The notes under the pieces: generated by a model
Seen by the model: the letters and a program-made list of their open reading frames with translations, nothing else
What the model was told of the DNA's origin: nothing
Database searches by the model: none
Made by a program: the position numbers and the translations under genes
Source: Phytohabitans rumicis
GTDB lineage: Bacteria > Actinomycetota > Actinomycetes > Mycobacteriales > Micromonosporaceae
Direction of reading: 5' to 3'
DNA: 64,000 nucleotides
Assembly (NCBI RefSeq): GCF_011764445.1
Contig: NZ_BLPG01000001.1
Span: 3,906,001-3,970,000, forward strand
Shown here: piece after piece, positions 9,772 to 18,867 of the stretch
Layout of the letters: every line of letters starts with the position of its first letter
How positions within the stretch are numbered: the first letter of the stretch is position 1

Positions 9772-11268
9772 ATGCCGCTGTTCCCATCGCTCGGCCGAAT
9801 CGTCGGCTCAACGATCAAGGGGACTCGTCTCTTTGCCCGCGGTTCGGTCCGCGGCGGCCGCTGGGTGGGGCGCCGGGTCGGCAGCGTGCGCGACAAGGGC
9901 GCCGGCGGCGAGGTCGGCATGACCCGGCTGCTCGACCTGCACGCCGCGTCGTACGCGGGCGACATCCTCATCGCCATCGGCCTGGCCGGCACCATCTTCT
10001 TCAACGCCTCGATCGGCGATGCCCGCGGCGGCGTGGCCCTCTACCTGCTGGTGACGATGGTCCCGTTCGCCGTCCTCGCGCCGGTGGTGGGGCCGCTGCT
10101 CGACCAGTTCCGCCACGGCCGCCGGTACGCCCTCGCCGCCACCATGCTCGGCCGCGCGTTCCTGGCCTGGCTGATGTCCGACTACATCCACGGCTTCGCG
10201 CTGTACCCGGCCGCGTTCGGCGTGCTCGCCCTCTCCCGGGCGTACGGCGTGGCCCGCTCGGCGGCCGTGCCCCGCCTGCTGCCAGAGGGCATGGGCCTGT
10301 CCCAGGCCAACGCCCGCGCCGGCGTGTACGGCATGCTCGCCGGCGCCGCGGTCACCCCGATCGGGCTGGCCGCGTTCAAGTTCGGTCCGCAGTGGCCGCT
10401 GCGGGTCGCCTCGATCATCTTCCTGGTCGGCATGGTGGTCGCGCTGCGCCTCCCGCCGCGGGCCGACTCCGACCCGCCGGAGACGCTGCCCCAGCCGTTC
10501 CGCGTCCTCGGGCTGCGCCGGGGCGAGCGCGCGCTCACCGGGCGGCTGGTGATCGCCGCCCTAGTCGGCAGCGCCGCCCTCCGCGGCCTGTACGGCTTCC
10601 TCCTGCTCTTCCTCGCGTTCGCGGTCAAGGGCGGCAGCCTGACGACGGACTTCTTCCGGTGGGACGTCAGCGACGAGCTCGCGCTCGGCATCGTCGGCGG
10701 TGCGCTGGGCGTGGGCGGCTTCCTGGCCACCGTCATCGGCACCCGGATGCGCATCCACCGGCCCGCCGCCATCCAGTCCAGCGGCATGATCATCGTGGCC
10801 GGCGTGGCGGTGCTGACCACGCTCAAGTTCTCGCTCGCCATGGTGGCCCTGCTGTGCCTGGTGACCTCGTTCCTGAGCGGGATCGCCAAGCTGGCCGTCG
10901 ACGCGTCCATCCAGGAGCGCATCGGTGACCGGCTGCGGGCCAGCGCGTTCGCGCACTCCGAGACGGTCCTGATGACCGCCTGGGTGGCCGGCGCGGCGCT
11001 CGGGCTCATCCCGTTCGGCGGGCGGACGGGCATCGCGGTGGCCGCCGCCATCGCCGTACTGGCCGCCGCCCGAGCCGTCATCGTCGCCGGCTCGCTGCGC
11101 AAGGAAAAGCTCAACGGCCGGGCCGAGCCGGATCCAACGCCGTCGCCATCGCCCTCACCGTCGCCGTCACCATCGCCGGAGCCGGTCAAGGAGGCCGAGC
11201 CCGTCAAGGAATCCGTCGCGCCGCCCGGCTTCCATGTCTACAAGCCCTCGTCGGGGCCGCCCACATGA
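9772..11268 (+). CDS. MFS transporter with Pro/Ser-rich C-terminal tail
   Basis: 498-aa membrane protein of the major facilitator type with about twelve hydrophobic segments between residues 60 and 445. A basic N-terminal extension (RGSVRGGRWVGRRVG) and a cytoplasmic tail containing a run of seven Ser-Pro pairs followed by EPVKEAEPVKES flank the transporter. It probably corresponds to the Rv0876c-type membrane protein of mycobacteria, which I recall next to the same neighbours. The ATG of mqnB overlaps its stop (ATGA), so the two are translationally coupled. The transported compound is unknown. Confidence 0.82.
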   Translation: MPLFPSLGRIVGSTIKGTRLFARGSVRGGRWVGRRVGSVRDKGAGGEVGMTRLLDLHAASYAGDILIAIGLAGTIFFNASIGDARGGVALYLLVTMVPFAVLAPVVGPLLDQFRHGRRYALAATMLGRAFLAWLMSDYIHGFALYPAAFGVLALSRAYGVARSAAVPRLLPEGMGLSQANARAGVYGMLAGAAVTPIGLAAFKFGPQWPLRVASIIFLVGMVVALRLPPRADSDPPETLPQPFRVLGLRRGERALTGRLVIAALVGSAALRGLYGFLLLFLAFAVKGGSLTTDFFRWDVSDELALGIVGGALGVGGFLATVIGTRMRIHRPAAIQSSGMIIVAGVAVLTTLKFSLAMVALLCLVTSFLSGIAKLAVDASIQERIGDRLRASAFAHSETVLMTAWVAGAALGLIPFGGRTGIAVAAAIAVLAAARAVIVAGSLRKEKLNGRAEPDPTPSPSPSPSPSPSPEPVKEAEPVKESVAPPGFHVYKPSSGPPT

Positions 11269-11982
11269 CCCTGCTCGTCGCCACGGCCGTCGAGGCGGAG
11301 GCGGACGCGATCCGTGCCGGCCTGCCCACCGGCGCCGTCACCGTCGCGGCCGTCGGGGTCGGCTCCGCCGCGGCCGCCGCCGGCACCGCGCGGCTACTCG
11401 CCCTCGCCGAGGCGCGCGGACACCCGTACCGCGGGGTGATCAGCGCCGGCATCGGCGGCGGCTTCGCCGGCCGCGCACCGGTCGGCGCCACCGTGCTGGG
11501 CGCGCGCAGCATCGCGGCCGACCTCGGCGCCGACTCCCCGGACGGTTTCATCCCGCTCGACGTACTCGGATTTGGCTCCGCGACGGCCGCCGCGGACGCC
11601 GACCTCCTGGCCGCGCTGCGCGCGGCCCTCCCCACGCGATCGTCGGCGACATCCTCACCGTCAACACCGTGACCGGCACGGCGCCGGGGCGGAGGCGCTC
11701 GCCGGCCGCCATCCGGCCGCACTCGCCGAAGCTATGGAGGGGTACGGCGTGGCAGTCGCCGCCGTGGCCGGGCGGCTGCCGTTCGTGGAATTGCGCACCA
11801 TCTCCAACCCGATCGGACCGCGAGACCGCGCGTCCTGGCGGATCCCCGAAGCCCTGTCCGCCCTCACCAAGGCAGCCGCCGCCACCGCCCCTCCCCGTCC
11901 TCCCCGTCGATCAAGGGCATATGGTCGTGCTTTGATCTCTAAACCACGACCGTTTGCCCTTGATCGACGGGCTTTCCCTTGA
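11265..11982 (+). CDS. mqnB: Futalosine hydrolase (two frameshifts)
   Basis: Nucleosidase that releases hypoxanthine from futalosine in the alternative menaquinone pathway. The start MTLLVATAVEAEADAIRAGL, the ISAGIGGGFAGRAPVG segment and MEGYGVAVAAV (the purine-binding MEG motif) identify the nucleoside-phosphorylase fold. The gene needs two frame changes: a missing C near 11637 (before HAIVGDILTVNTVTGTA) and another missing base near 11673 (before GAEALAGRHPAAL). The last 27 or so codons and the TGA stop are supplied by repeat copy B, so the native C-terminus was probably replaced or extended by the element. With both bases restored it is about 239 aa. mqnD lies just downstream. Confidence 0.82.
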
Positions 11983-11990
11983 TCGACGCG
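11903..11990. repeat. GATCAAGG palindromic element, copy B (left outer unit missing)
   Basis: CCCGTCGATCAAGGGCATAT (11903 on) pairs with the arm ending CCCTTGATCGACGGG at 11971. The right outer unit (TTCCCTTGATCGACG) is present but its left partner is absent, so this copy is truncated on the mqnB side. The centre GTGCTTTGATCTC gives the same orientation as copy A. The mqnB reading frame enters the element and stops at its terminal TTGATC. Confidence 0.85.
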
Positions 11991-12242
11991 CCTGGGTCGG
12001 GGCCGTACGCGAACAGCGCCCCCGCTCGCCGGCGGCGCCTTGGGTCGGCAGGTGACCCGCCAGTAGGGGTCCCTTCTTGGGCGATCGGACGTGAGTAGGG
12101 CGCCCCTATACCCGCGCTGAGCTGTATAGGGGCGCCCTGCTCATGCCGGAGCCCCCAACAGGCTCCCCTCTTGGGCCCGCCCCGGCTCGCCCCGCCACCC
12201 ACCCCGGCTCGCCCCACCCCGCTCGCGCCCACCCGCTCGCCG
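11991..12242. other. Non-coding stretch between mqnB and mqnD
   Basis: No supported gene lies between the mqnB stop and the mqnD start (440 bp in all). It contains, in order, the tail of repeat B, a short segment with GGTCCCTTCTTGGG near 12068, a long hairpin (12093-12142), a related GCTCCCCTCTTGGG near 12162, a run of CCCCGCTCGCC-like tandem sequence (12178-12240) and repeat C. It looks like an accumulation site for small non-coding repeats. Confidence 0.6.
12093..12142. repeat. Long hairpin with 18-bp arms
   Basis: GAGTAGGGCGCCCCTATA (12093-12110) and TATAGGGGCGCCCTGCTC (12125-12142) are reverse complements with one mismatch, around a 14-nt loop. There is no following T run, so it is not a classical intrinsic terminator. 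It has the look of a REP-like element and lies between GATCAAGG copies B and C. Confidence 0.7.
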
Positions 12243-12345
12243 CGTCGATCAAGGACTTCTCCGTCGATCAAGGGCATACGGCCGTGGAAAAGAGATCCAA
12301 GCACGACCATATGCCCTTGATCGACGGGGAAGTCCTTGATCGACG
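12243..12345. repeat. GATCAAGG palindromic element, copy C
   Basis: Nearly full-length copy with outer and inner GATCAAGG units on both arms. The centre reads GTGGAAAAGAGATCC, which is the reverse complement of the copy A centre, so this copy is in the opposite orientation. It lies 77 bp before the mqnD start. Confidence 0.88.
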
Positions 12346-12422
12346 GGGCGGGGCCGCTGGGCGGGGCGGGCCGCAGGACGTAGCCGGCCGCAGGGCGGGG
12401 GCGCGGGGCTAACGTTGGGTGG

Positions 12423-13202
12423 GTGGGGCTGTCTCTTGCGATTTCGCCGTGTCCTAATGACACGTTCGTGTTTCACGCTTTGGTGCACGGGCTGGTGCCG
12501 GGTGCGCCGCCTGTCGACGTGACGTACGCGGACGTGGACGTGACCAACACGGCCGCCGAGAAGGGGGCGTACGACCTGGTCAAGGTCAGCTACGCGGCGC
12601 TCCCGTGGCTGCTCGACCAGTACGAGTTGCTGCCCTGCGGGGGTGCGCTGGGCCGGGGCTGCGGGCCGCTCGTGCTGACCCGGGACGCGCGTACCGACCT
12701 GAGCGGCGCGACCGTCGCGATCCCCGGGGAGCGCACCACGGCGTACCTGCTGATGCGGCAGTGGGCCGAAGCCCAACCACCCAGAAGAGTCGAGGTGGTG
12801 CCGTTCCACGAGATCATGCCGGGCGTCGCGGCCGGGCGGTACGACGCCGGGCTGGTGATCCACGAGGCGCGCTTCACCTACCAGCGGTACGGCCTGACCG
12901 CGCTCGCCGACCTCGGTGAGTGGTGGGAGGCCGAGACCGGGTTGCCGATCCCGCTGGGCGCGATCCTGGCCCGCCGCGGCGCGGTCGATCCGGCCGCGGC
13001 GGCGGAGTGGATCCGGGCGTCGGTACGGCACGCGTGGGCGCACCCGGACGCGAGCCGCGACTATGTGCTGGCGCACGCCCAGGAGATGGAGCCGGACGTC
13101 GTCGACCAGCACATCGCGCTGTACGTCAACGAGTTCACCGAGGAGCTGGGCAGCGAGGGGCACAAGGCGGTGGATGCGTTACTCAGGTCTCCAGCTCTTT
13201 AG
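12423..13202 (+). CDS. mqnD: 1,4-dihydroxy-6-naphthoate synthase
   Basis: Converts cyclic dehypoxanthine futalosine to 1,4-dihydroxy-6-naphthoate in the futalosine route to menaquinone. The 259-aa protein has the family hallmarks: start LSLAISPCPNDTFVFHALVHG, the DVTNTAAEKGAYDLVKVSY segment, GERTTAYLL and GLVIHEARFTYQRYGL. The solute-binding-like fold places the active-site His in the VIHEARFTY stretch. Translation starts at GTG 12423. Together with mqnB it indicates that the organism makes menaquinone without the classical Men pathway. Its 3' end overlaps the convergent cold-shock gene by 20 bp. Confidence 0.93.
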   Translation: MGLSLAISPCPNDTFVFHALVHGLVPGAPPVDVTYADVDVTNTAAEKGAYDLVKVSYAALPWLLDQYELLPCGGALGRGCGPLVLTRDARTDLSGATVAIPGERTTAYLLMRQWAEAQPPRRVEVVPFHEIMPGVAAGRYDAGLVIHEARFTYQRYGLTALADLGEWWEAETGLPIPLGAILARRGAVDPAAAAEWIRASVRHAWAHPDASRDYVLAHAQEMEPDVVDQHIALYVNEFTEELGSEGHKAVDALLRSPAL

Positions 13203-13569
13203 CGACGGCGTGCACGACCTGCCCCACCATCTGGGCGGTCTTCTTGTCCGGGAAGCGGCCGCGCCGCAGGTCCGGCATGACCTTGGCCTCCAGCACCTTG
13301 ATCATGTCTTCGATCAGGCCGTGCAGCTCCTCGGCCGGCCGCCGACGCAGCTCCGCCACGGACGGCGGCGCCTCCAGCAGCGTCACGCCCATCGCCTGGG
13401 CGCCCTTGCGGCTGTCGACGACACCGAACTCGACCCGCTGGCCGCTCTTGAGGTCGGTGACGCCGCCGGGCAGCGCACCCTTGGGCAGGAACACGTCGCC
13501 ACCCTCATCGCTGGTGACGAACCCGTAGCCCTTCTGCGCGTCGTACCACTTCACTCGACCCGTTGGCAC
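13183..13569 (-). CDS. Cold-shock domain protein with C-terminal helical extension
   Basis: Single-strand nucleic-acid-binding protein, 128 aa, almost twice the length of CspA. Residues 1-65 form the cold-shock domain with RNP1 KGYGFV (13-18) and RNP2 DVFLP (25-29), in which Pro replaces the common His of VFVH. Residues 66-128 are a predicted helical extension (RPAEELHGLIEDMIKVLEAK) that matches the longer mycobacterial CspB-type proteins. It converges on mqnD with a 20-bp overlap of the ends. Confidence 0.9.
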   Translation of the reverse strand: MPTGRVKWYDAQKGYGFVTSDEGGDVFLPKGALPGGVTDLKSGQRVEFGVVDSRKGAQAMGVTLLEAPPSVAELRRRPAEELHGLIEDMIKVLEAKVMPDLRRGRFPDKKTAQMVGQVVHAVAKELET

Positions 13570-13614
13570 CGCTGACCTCGACTCCGTAGAGGCTCCGTAG
13601 AGACTGCTGATTTG

Positions 13615-14234
13615 TCACAAGGCTAACTTGAGTGACCCCGGCAGCGCCGCTCGGAATCCATTCAGGTCATCCAGCACGAGGTCCGCGCCCGCGGCGCGCA
13701 ATTCTTCCGGCGAGCACGGACCGGTGGCCACGCCAATCCCGGGTACGCCGGCCGTGCGCGCCGCTACCATGTCCGCGACGTGGTCGCCGACGTAGAGGCG
13801 CACGCCGTACTCGGCAAGGGCCGTGGCCTTGCCCTCCGCGAAGAGGTCGCCGGCGACCGCCTCGATGGGAGGCCCAGGTGGTCCAGGTGCAGCCGGGCGA
13901 GCCGGCCCAGCTTCGAGGTGACAACCACCACTTCGCCGCCGAGGTCGCGCACCGCGCCGACCGCTTCGGCCGCGCCGGGCAGCAGGACCGAGGGCGTGAT
14001 CGCGTACGCCGGGTAGAGCGCCCGGTACGCGTCGACGGCTTCCTCGACACGTTCGGGTGGGAACCAGATGCGCAGCTCGTGGCGCAGCGGCGGGCCGAGC
14101 CGGGTCACCGCGGCGTCGGCGTCCACGTACACGCCGGTCTGCGCGGACAGCGCCCGAAACGCGGCGGCGATCCCCGGCCGCGAGTCGACGAGGGTCATGT
14201 CCAGGTCGAATCCGACGACCAGCCGGTCAGCCAC
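13615..14234 (-). CDS. HAD family hydrolase (one frameshift)
   Basis: Phosphatase of the haloacid dehalogenase superfamily, probably a phosphoglycolate-phosphatase-like enzyme of 206 aa. Motif I is DLDMTLVD (nucleophile Asp10, general acid Asp12), motif II VVVVTSK and motif IV YVGDHVADMVAARTAG. GTG 14234 (VADRLVVGFDLD) is the sensible start. The frame breaks near 13870, where one C is missing from a CCC run. The correction yields LPIEAVAGDLFAEGKATAL, the expected HAD linker. Substrate unknown. Confidence 0.82.
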
Positions 14235-14296
14235 GCAGACGCTCCTCCCCAAGACCGTTTCCTCGATCATCGTCGCACGGTTAGCGTTGAACGACG

Positions 14297-16677
14297 ATGG
14301 CCACCACACTCGCCGACTACCTGAGGGCGCTGCCCGACCGGGCGCTGGGGACGCTGCTCCGGCTCCGCCCGGATCTCGTCATGCCCGTGCCCGCCGACCT
14401 GTCCGCGCTGGCGGTCCGCGCCCAGTCGCGGGTGTCGGTGGCTCGGGCGCTCGACGGGCTGGACCAGTTCACGCTCCAGGTGCTCGACGCGGCCCGGCTG
14501 ACCCGGGACCCGGACGACGGCACCACCTCGGTCGACGCTGTGCTCGCGATGGCCAGGGGCGACGCGCCCGCCGCCCGCGAGGCGTTGGACCGGCTGCGCG
14601 CGCTGCTGCTCGTACCCGGTCCGGAGGAGTCCCTGCACGTGGTGGGCGGGGTCGACGAGGTGTCCTCGCCGTACCCGGCTGGATTGGGCCGGCCGGCCGC
14701 GGAGCTGGACGCGAGCGCGGCGGCCCTGTGCGCGGATCCGGCGCGGCTGCGCCGGACGCTGCTGTCCGCGCCGCCGGCGGCGCGCGCGGTGCTCGACCGC
14801 CTGGCGGCCGGGCCGCCCGTGGGCACCCTGAGCAACGGTACGGCGGCAGCGGCCGACTCGCCGGTCCAATGGCTCGTCGACAACGCGCTGCTGGTACGGA
14901 TCTCCGACGAGGCCGTGGAGATGCCCCGCGAGGTGGGGCTGGTGCTGCGCCGCGACACCGGCCCGCTCGGACCGCTGCAGGCCCGGCCGCCGGCGGTGGG
15001 CGGCGCGGGGCGGGACGCCAAGTCGGTCGACTCGGCCGGCGCCGGGCAGGCGATGGAGGCGGTACGGCACACCGAGTCCCTGCTCACGGCCCTGGACGCG
15101 GAGCCGGTCACGCTGCTGCGCTCGGGCGGGCTGGGCGTGCGCGACGTACGCCGGCTGGCCAAGGTGACCGGCGTGGCGGAGCCCGCGACCGCGCTGCTGC
15201 TGGAGGTGGCGTACGCGGCCGGGCTGGCCGGCGAGGCCGAGGCGCCGGCCGCGCGGATGGGCGCGGAGCTGGTGTTCCTGCCGACCGTCGGATACGAGAC
15301 GTGGCGCGGCCAGCCCCTGGCCCAGCGCTGGGAGCGGCTGGCCTCGGCGTGGCTGGCGATGACGCGCCAGGTCGGCCTGGTGGGGCAGCGCGACGAGCGG
15401 GACAGGCCGATCAACGTGCTCGCCGGCGAGGCCGAGCGGGCCGGTGCCCCGGCTGGCCGGCGCGCCGTGCTGGGGATCCTCGCCGAGCTGGAGCCGGGCT
15501 CGGCTCCGACCGCCGACGAGGTGCTCGCGCTGCTCACGTGGCGGGCCCCGCGGCGGGCCCGGGGCGCGAGGCGGCGCACCGGGAGGTGCTCGCCGACGCG
15601 TCGGTGCTCGGCGTGACCGGGCTCGGCGCGCTCACCTCGTACGGCCGGGTGCTCGTCGCGCAGGACCGTGACGAGGGCGCCGACGACGATCCGCTGGGCG
15701 TACGCGTCACCACCGACCCGGAGTCGTCCGCCGCCGCCCTGGCCCTGGACGCGCTGCTGCCCGCGCCGGTCGACCACGTGCTGGTGCAGGCCGACCTGAC
15801 CGTGGTCGTGCCCGGCCCGCCCGAGCCGGCGCTCGCCGCCGAGCTGGAGCTGGTGGCCGAGCACGAGTCGGCCGGCGGGGCGAGCGTGCACCGGGTGACC
15901 GAGGCGAGCGTACGGCGGGCCCTGGACGCCGGCTACACGGCCGAGGAGCTGCAGGGGCTCTTCCGGCGGCGGTCCCGCACGCCGGTGCCGCAGGGGCTGC
16001 GGTACATGATCGACGACGTGGCCCGCAAGCACGGCGGGCTGCGCATCGGCGGCGCGGGCGCGTACGTACGCAGCGACGACGAGACGCTCCTGGTGCAGCT
16101 GCTTTCCGACCGGCGACTGTCCACGTTGGCGCTGCGCCGGCTGGCGCCGACGGTGCTGGTCACGCCGTACCAGGTGGGCCGGTTGCTGACGGCCCTGCGC
16201 GAGGCCGGCTACCCGCCGGTGCACGAGGACGCGACCGGCGCCGCCGTACTGGCCCGGTCGAAGAGCCGGCGGGCGCCGCTGCGTACGTCGGTGGCGCAGC
16301 GCACCGAGCCGGTCGGCCCGCCGCCGCTCACCGCGCCCCGGCTCGCCGGCATCGTGGAGCAGATCCGGCGGGGCGACGCCGCCGCCCGGGCCGCCCGCCG
16401 CGCGCCGGTCACGGTCCGCGCCGCCAACGGGCACAGCATGGAGGGCCTCACCGCCGTCCAGGCCCACAGCCAGGCGCTGGCGGTGCTCCAGCAGGCGGTA
16501 CGCGACAAGGCGCTGGTCTGGGTCGGGTACGTCGACGCGCACGGCGCCACCGCGTCCCGGCTGGTCCGGCCGGTGTCGATCGGCGGTGGCTACCTGCGGG
16601 CGGAGGACGAGCGCACCGAGATGCTGCACACGTTCGCCCTGCACCGCATCACCGCGGCCGTCGTGGATGGGTCATAA
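14297..16677 (+). CDS. Helicase-associated domain protein (Helicase_C_3; one frameshift)
   Basis: About 793 aa after restoring one base near 15565 in the GGCCCGGGGCGCG run. It matches the actinobacterial Rv0862c-type protein found beside XPB: an N-terminal winged-helix-like region (LPDRALGTLLRLRPDLVMP), a middle helical region, and a C-terminal Helicase_C_3/XPB-like domain around HVLVQADLTVVVPGP. The last 60 residues (ALVWVGYVDAHGATASRLVR) resemble a WYL ligand-binding domain. It has no Walker motifs, so it is not itself a helicase; it may assist XPB in DNA repair. The start MATTLADYLRALPD at 14297 is 62 bp from the divergent HAD gene. Confidence 0.78.
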
Positions 16678-16693
16678 CCCTCTGTACCTAACG

Positions 16694-16709
16694 CAAGTAT
16701 TAGTACTTG
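16694..16709. promoter_or_regulatory. Short palindrome upstream of the protease gene
   Basis: CAAGTA and TACTTG, separated by TTAG, form an AT-rich inverted repeat about 95 bp before the protease start, in the only AT-rich patch of this intergenic region. It could be an operator or part of a promoter; no regulator is assigned. Confidence 0.3.
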
Positions 16710-16803
16710 TGAATCTTGGGGCGCAGTGAGAGCCTTCTCCCAAACTGGACATCTAGCCTTGTCGATCTAGGGTGTGATGTCCGCCAATCCCCAGGAGGCT
16801 CAC

Positions 16804-17864
16804 GTGAGACCCACAAGATCCTCGATCCGGGCCGCCGCGGTCACCCTCGCGACTCCGGTCCTGCTCCTCGGAGCGGTGCTGTGGCCGTCGGCCGCCCAAG
16901 CCGCGCCCGCCCCCTCCTCGCCGCGGACGCGTCCGACGCCACCGCGCTCAGCACCTCGCTCGGCGCCCGCTCCGGCGGCGCGTACCTCGACGCGGCGACC
17001 GGTCGCATGGTCGTCACGGTCACCGACGCCACCGCCGCCCAGCGGGTCCGCGCCGCGGGTGCCGTGGCCAAGACGGTCAAGTACAGCGCGACCGAACTGG
17101 ACGCGGTCTTCGCACGGATCGAGAAGTCAGCCGCGGTCGTCGGCAGTTCCCGTGCCACCGACCCGACCACCAACCAGGTCGTCGTCACCGTCGACAGCAC
17201 GGTGACCGGGGCAAGTCTCGCCGCGGTCAAGGCCGCGGTGGCCGCCGCGGGCGACGCGGCCCGACTGGAGCAGACCGCCGGCACGTTCAGCCTGATGATC
17301 GCCGGTGGCCAGGCCATCTACACCGGCGGCTCGCGCTGCTCACTCGGCTTCAACGTGCGTACGCCGACGGCCTTCTACTTCGTCACCGCCGGGCACTGCA
17401 CCAACATCGGCGCGACCTGGAGCAACGGGTCGACGACGATCGGCACCCGCGCGGTGTCCAGCTTCCCCGGCAACGACTACGGCATCGTGCGCTACACCAA
17501 CACCAGCATCGCGCACCCGAGCGCGGTGTGGCTGTACTCCGGCAGCAGCACCCAGTCGATCACCTCGGTCGGCAACGCGGTCGTCGGCCAGGCCGTCCGC
17601 CGCAGCGGCAGCACCACCGGCGTACGCAGCGGATCGGTGACCGCGACCAACGCGTCGGTGACCTACGCGCAGGGCACCGTCAGCGGCCTGATCCGCACGA
17701 ACGTGTGCGCGCAGCCCGGTGACAGCGGCGGCTCGCTCTTCGCCGGCTCGTCAGCGCTCGGCATGACGTCCGGCGGCAGCGGCAACTGCACCGTCGGCGG
17801 TACGACGTTCTTCCAGCCCCTCAACGAGGTGTTCTCCACCTACACCAACCTGAGCCTGGCCTGA
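16804..17864 (+). CDS. Secreted S1 serine protease (streptogrisin/alpha-lytic type; one frameshift)
   Basis: Extracellular chymotrypsin-fold protease. An AGGAGG (16793-16798) precedes GTG 16804. The signal peptide ([20 protein letters not shown]...AAQA) is in this frame. One C is missing near 16909, after which the pro-region ([17 protein letters not shown]) and mature domain continue. The mature part begins near [15 protein letters not shown] and has the triad His in TAGHC, Asp in NDYGIVRY and Ser in PGDSGGS, with paired cysteines typical of streptogrisins. Corrected length is about 353 aa, consistent with a pre-pro-protease whose pro-domain assists folding. It converges with the L,D-transpeptidase gene. 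Confidence 0.88.
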
Positions 17865-17874
17865 TCCGGATTCG

Positions 17875-17905
17875 CCGGCCGGGTGCCGCCTAGGTGCCCG
17901 GCCGG
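17875..17905. terminator. Candidate bidirectional terminator hairpin
   Basis: CCGGCCGGG (17875-17883) and CCCGGCCGG (17897-17905) form a perfect 9-bp GC stem with a 13-nt loop, exactly at the junction of the convergent protease and L,D-transpeptidase genes. No T run follows, which is usual for high-GC actinobacteria. Confidence 0.5.
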
Positions 17906-18738
17906 TGGCCGAAGACGTACACGCGGGTGCCGATCTTGCCTAGCTTCCAGAACGCCTTGGCGTCGACCGTCAGCAGGTTGACGCAGCCGTGCGAGCCGAT
18001 CGACTTCGTGTGGATGTACGTGGTGGTCTCGTGGAAGCCGATGCCGCCGTTGAAGCGCTGCCAGTACGGCAACCACACCTCGTACGGGTTCGACCACTCC
18101 TTGAGCGCCCTGTTCTGCACCTTGTAGGCGCCGGTCGGGGTGGCGTAGCCGGGCATCCCGGTGCGGGTGACGGTCGGCTTCAGGACCACCTTGCCGCCCC
18201 GCATCGCCCAGACCGTCTGGTGCGTCAGGTCCACGCAGAACGTCGTACCCGATCCGGTCTTGCACTTGCTCGTGTTGGTGGCGGCGAGCCGCTTCGCGAC
18301 GTCGGCCGTGGTCGGACCGGCGCGGCCGGCGGCGGGCCGGATGCCGTAGCGCACCTGGAACTTCTTGATGGCCTTGCAGTCCGCCGGGGACTGCTTGCCG
18401 TCGACGGTGACCGGGCCGAAGCCGCCCAGCTTGGCGAGCGCGGCCTCGACCTCGCGCTGCTTTTCGCCCTGCGGGCAGCCGGGGTCGGCCTTGGTGGTCG
18501 TGGTCTTGGTGGTGGGTGTGGTCTTCGGCGTCGCCGACGGGGTCGGGGACGCGGTGGGCGGCGTCGGAGACGCCTCGACCGGGTCGGGCGACGCGCTCGC
18601 CCCCGTAGCGCCCTGCGCCGCACTCACCGGCCGGATTTCGTCTCCGGCCTGGCCAGATTGCGACTCGAGCGCGCACGCACCGACGCCGATCAGCGCGACT
18701 ACTGCAACGGCGACCAAGCGCAGACCTCTGTGAACCAA
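17890..18738 (-). CDS. L,D-transpeptidase lipoprotein (YkuD domain)
   Basis: Cell-wall enzyme that forms 3-3 peptidoglycan cross-links or anchors proteins. The TTG start at 18738 is chosen because GGGGAGGG lies 5 nt upstream; it gives a lipoprotein signal ending at Cys22 (LIGVGAC). A Thr/Pro/Ser-rich linker (residues about 40-85) is followed by a peptidoglycan-binding-like domain (ADCKAIKKFQVRYGIRP) and a YkuD domain with the catalytic motif SIGSHGCVNL and the upstream HETTTYIHTK. Length 282 aa. It is separated from the protease by a shared hairpin. Confidence 0.9.
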   Translation of the reverse strand: MVHRGLRLVAVAVVALIGVGACALESQSGQAGDEIRPVSAAQGATGASASPDPVEASPTPPTASPTPSATPKTTPTTKTTTTKADPGCPQGEKQREVEAALAKLGGFGPVTVDGKQSPADCKAIKKFQVRYGIRPAAGRAGPTTADVAKRLAATNTSKCKTGSGTTFCVDLTHQTVWAMRGGKVVLKPTVTRTGMPGYATPTGAYKVQNRALKEWSNPYEVWLPYWQRFNGGIGFHETTTYIHTKSIGSHGCVNLLTVDAKAFWKLGKIGTRVYVFGHRPGT

Positions 18739-18867
18739 GGCGCCCTCCCCAGAGCAGCTGTCGTCTCCTAGACGCACGGAGGTACCACTCTGGTTGCGTC
18801 AACTGAAGACTTTCTTCGCGGCAGTCTGCCAGAGGCATGCAAGACTGGAGGGTCGGCCATAGGGAGG

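Noticed and set aside
14068-16677. 869-aa plus-strand ORF
   Set aside because: The N-terminal half is a shadow frame over the HAD gene and the first half of the helicase-associated gene; only the part after ~15570 is genuine.
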